Assembly (NCBI GenBank): GCA_003558575.1
Contig: PWPY01000022.1
Coordinates: forward strand, 1-5,572
From: Desulfonatronovibrio sp.
GTDB lineage: Bacteria; Desulfobacterota; Desulfovibrionia; Desulfovibrionales; Desulfonatronovibrionaceae
Reading direction: 5' to 3'
Length of the DNA stretch: 5,572 nt
The position numbers and the translations under genes are program-made. The notes beneath the pieces were generated by a model. That model saw only the letters and a list, made by a program, of their open reading frames with translations. It was not told the origin of the DNA and made no database searches. Shown here in pieces: positions 5,492-5,572 of this stretch (positions are counted from its first letter, which is position 1; every line of letters starts with the position of its first letter).

Positions 5492-5515
5492 CTTACAAGT
5501 AACTTCAAAAAAAAC

Positions 5516-5543
5516 TGGACCCCGGATCAAGTCCGGGGTGACG
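5516..5543. repeat. REP-like hairpin, TGGACCCCGG...CCGGGGTGACG type
   Basis: ACCCCGGA at 5519-5526 pairs with TCCGGGGT at 5532-5539 around the loop TCAAG. The form TGGA-stem-TCAAG-stem-GACG is a very common intergenic palindrome in proteobacterial genomes, as I recall, and is likely to be present in many copies in this genome. Confidence 0.7.
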
Positions 5544-5572
5544 GTTAAAGCAAGCTGTTACTCTTTACCGTC
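5540..5572. repeat. Hairpin at the right edge
   Basis: GACGGTTAAAG at 5540-5550 pairs with CTTTACCGTC at 5563-5572, giving 10 bp with one bulged T and a 12-nt loop. The left arm starts inside the final GACG of the preceding repeat. The right arm ends at the window edge, so the structure may continue. No T-run follows within view. Confidence 0.4.

Larger units (their letters stand above)
5199..5505. repeat. Candidate small element bounded by imperfect inverted repeats
   Basis: The 16 nt at 5199-5214 (AAGTAACTTGAAGCGT), reverse-complemented, match the 17 nt at 5489-5505 (ACGCTTACAAGTAACTT) at 15 of 17 aligned positions, with one extra base and one mismatch. The enclosed 307 nt contain only palindromic repeats, so it resembles a non-coding MITE-type element or a composite repeat. 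No target-site duplication is evident just outside the arms. An alternative pairing is TCTAAGTAA at 5196-5204 with TTACTTAGA at 5453-5461. Confidence 0.35.
5183..5572. other. Gene-free repeat-rich intergenic region
   Basis: This 390-nt stretch to the right edge has no convincing coding frame on either strand. It holds palindromic repeat units, two GC-rich hairpins and a terminal hairpin, listed separately. It also contains a weak inverted repeat, TGGCAA at 5217-5222 against TTGCCA at 5244-5249. No classical terminator with a T-run is seen for the FTR operon; the hairpins may serve that purpose. Local GC content rises clearly above the genes, especially at 5467-5545. Confidence 0.75.

Noticed and set aside
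5183..5572. tRNA or other structured RNA gene in the right-hand intergenic region
   Set aside because: I could find no cloverleaf with a T-loop motif or CCA-type acceptor; the pairing is explained by repeat palindromes.

Overview
The window reads as chromosomal DNA of a Gram-negative, sodium-dependent, probably anaerobic or microaerophilic bacterium. The best guess is a delta-proteobacterium of the Desulfovibrionales type, perhaps haloalkaliphilic. The grounds are moderate. A two-part Na+:solute symporter with a DUF4212 small subunit is typical of marine or saline bacteria. A stand-alone ferredoxin:thioredoxin reductase catalytic subunit beside a glutaredoxin is common in strict anaerobes. 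Codon use is moderately AT-rich throughout, and short palindromic repeats follow the last gene. No rRNA or other taxonomic marker is present, so the assignment is an inference.

All genes are on the + strand, in two transcription units. Unit 1 (1-3706) holds, in order: the 3' part of a DUF294-type nucleotidyltransferase cut by the left edge; a DEDDh 3'-5' exonuclease starting 2 nt after it; the DUF4212 symporter small subunit; and the large sodium:solute symporter subunit. It ends at a strong intrinsic terminator (3749-3796). Unit 2 (3916-5182) holds a two-CBS plus ACT protein of the AcuB type, a dithiol glutaredoxin-like protein and the catalytic subunit of ferredoxin:thioredoxin reductase, which overlaps the glutaredoxin. 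An AT-rich leader with a plausible promoter precedes it. From 5183 to the right edge there is no gene, only nested inverted repeats and GC-rich hairpins.

Unit 1 looks like a transport module with its own regulators. The symporter probably imports a small carboxylate such as acetate. The nucleotidyltransferase, whose relatives carry cyclic-nucleotide-binding and CBS domains upstream of the part seen here, and the exonuclease could form a nucleotide-based control layer; that is a hypothesis. Unit 2 combines an adenylate-sensing-type protein with a ferredoxin-driven dithiol pathway (ferredoxin to FTR to glutaredoxin to protein disulfides). Both units are built of known families. The points most worth attention are the writer/eraser-like pairing in unit 1, the calcium-loop motif in the symporter, the His-to-Tyr change in the FTR active site, and the layered repeats at the right end.
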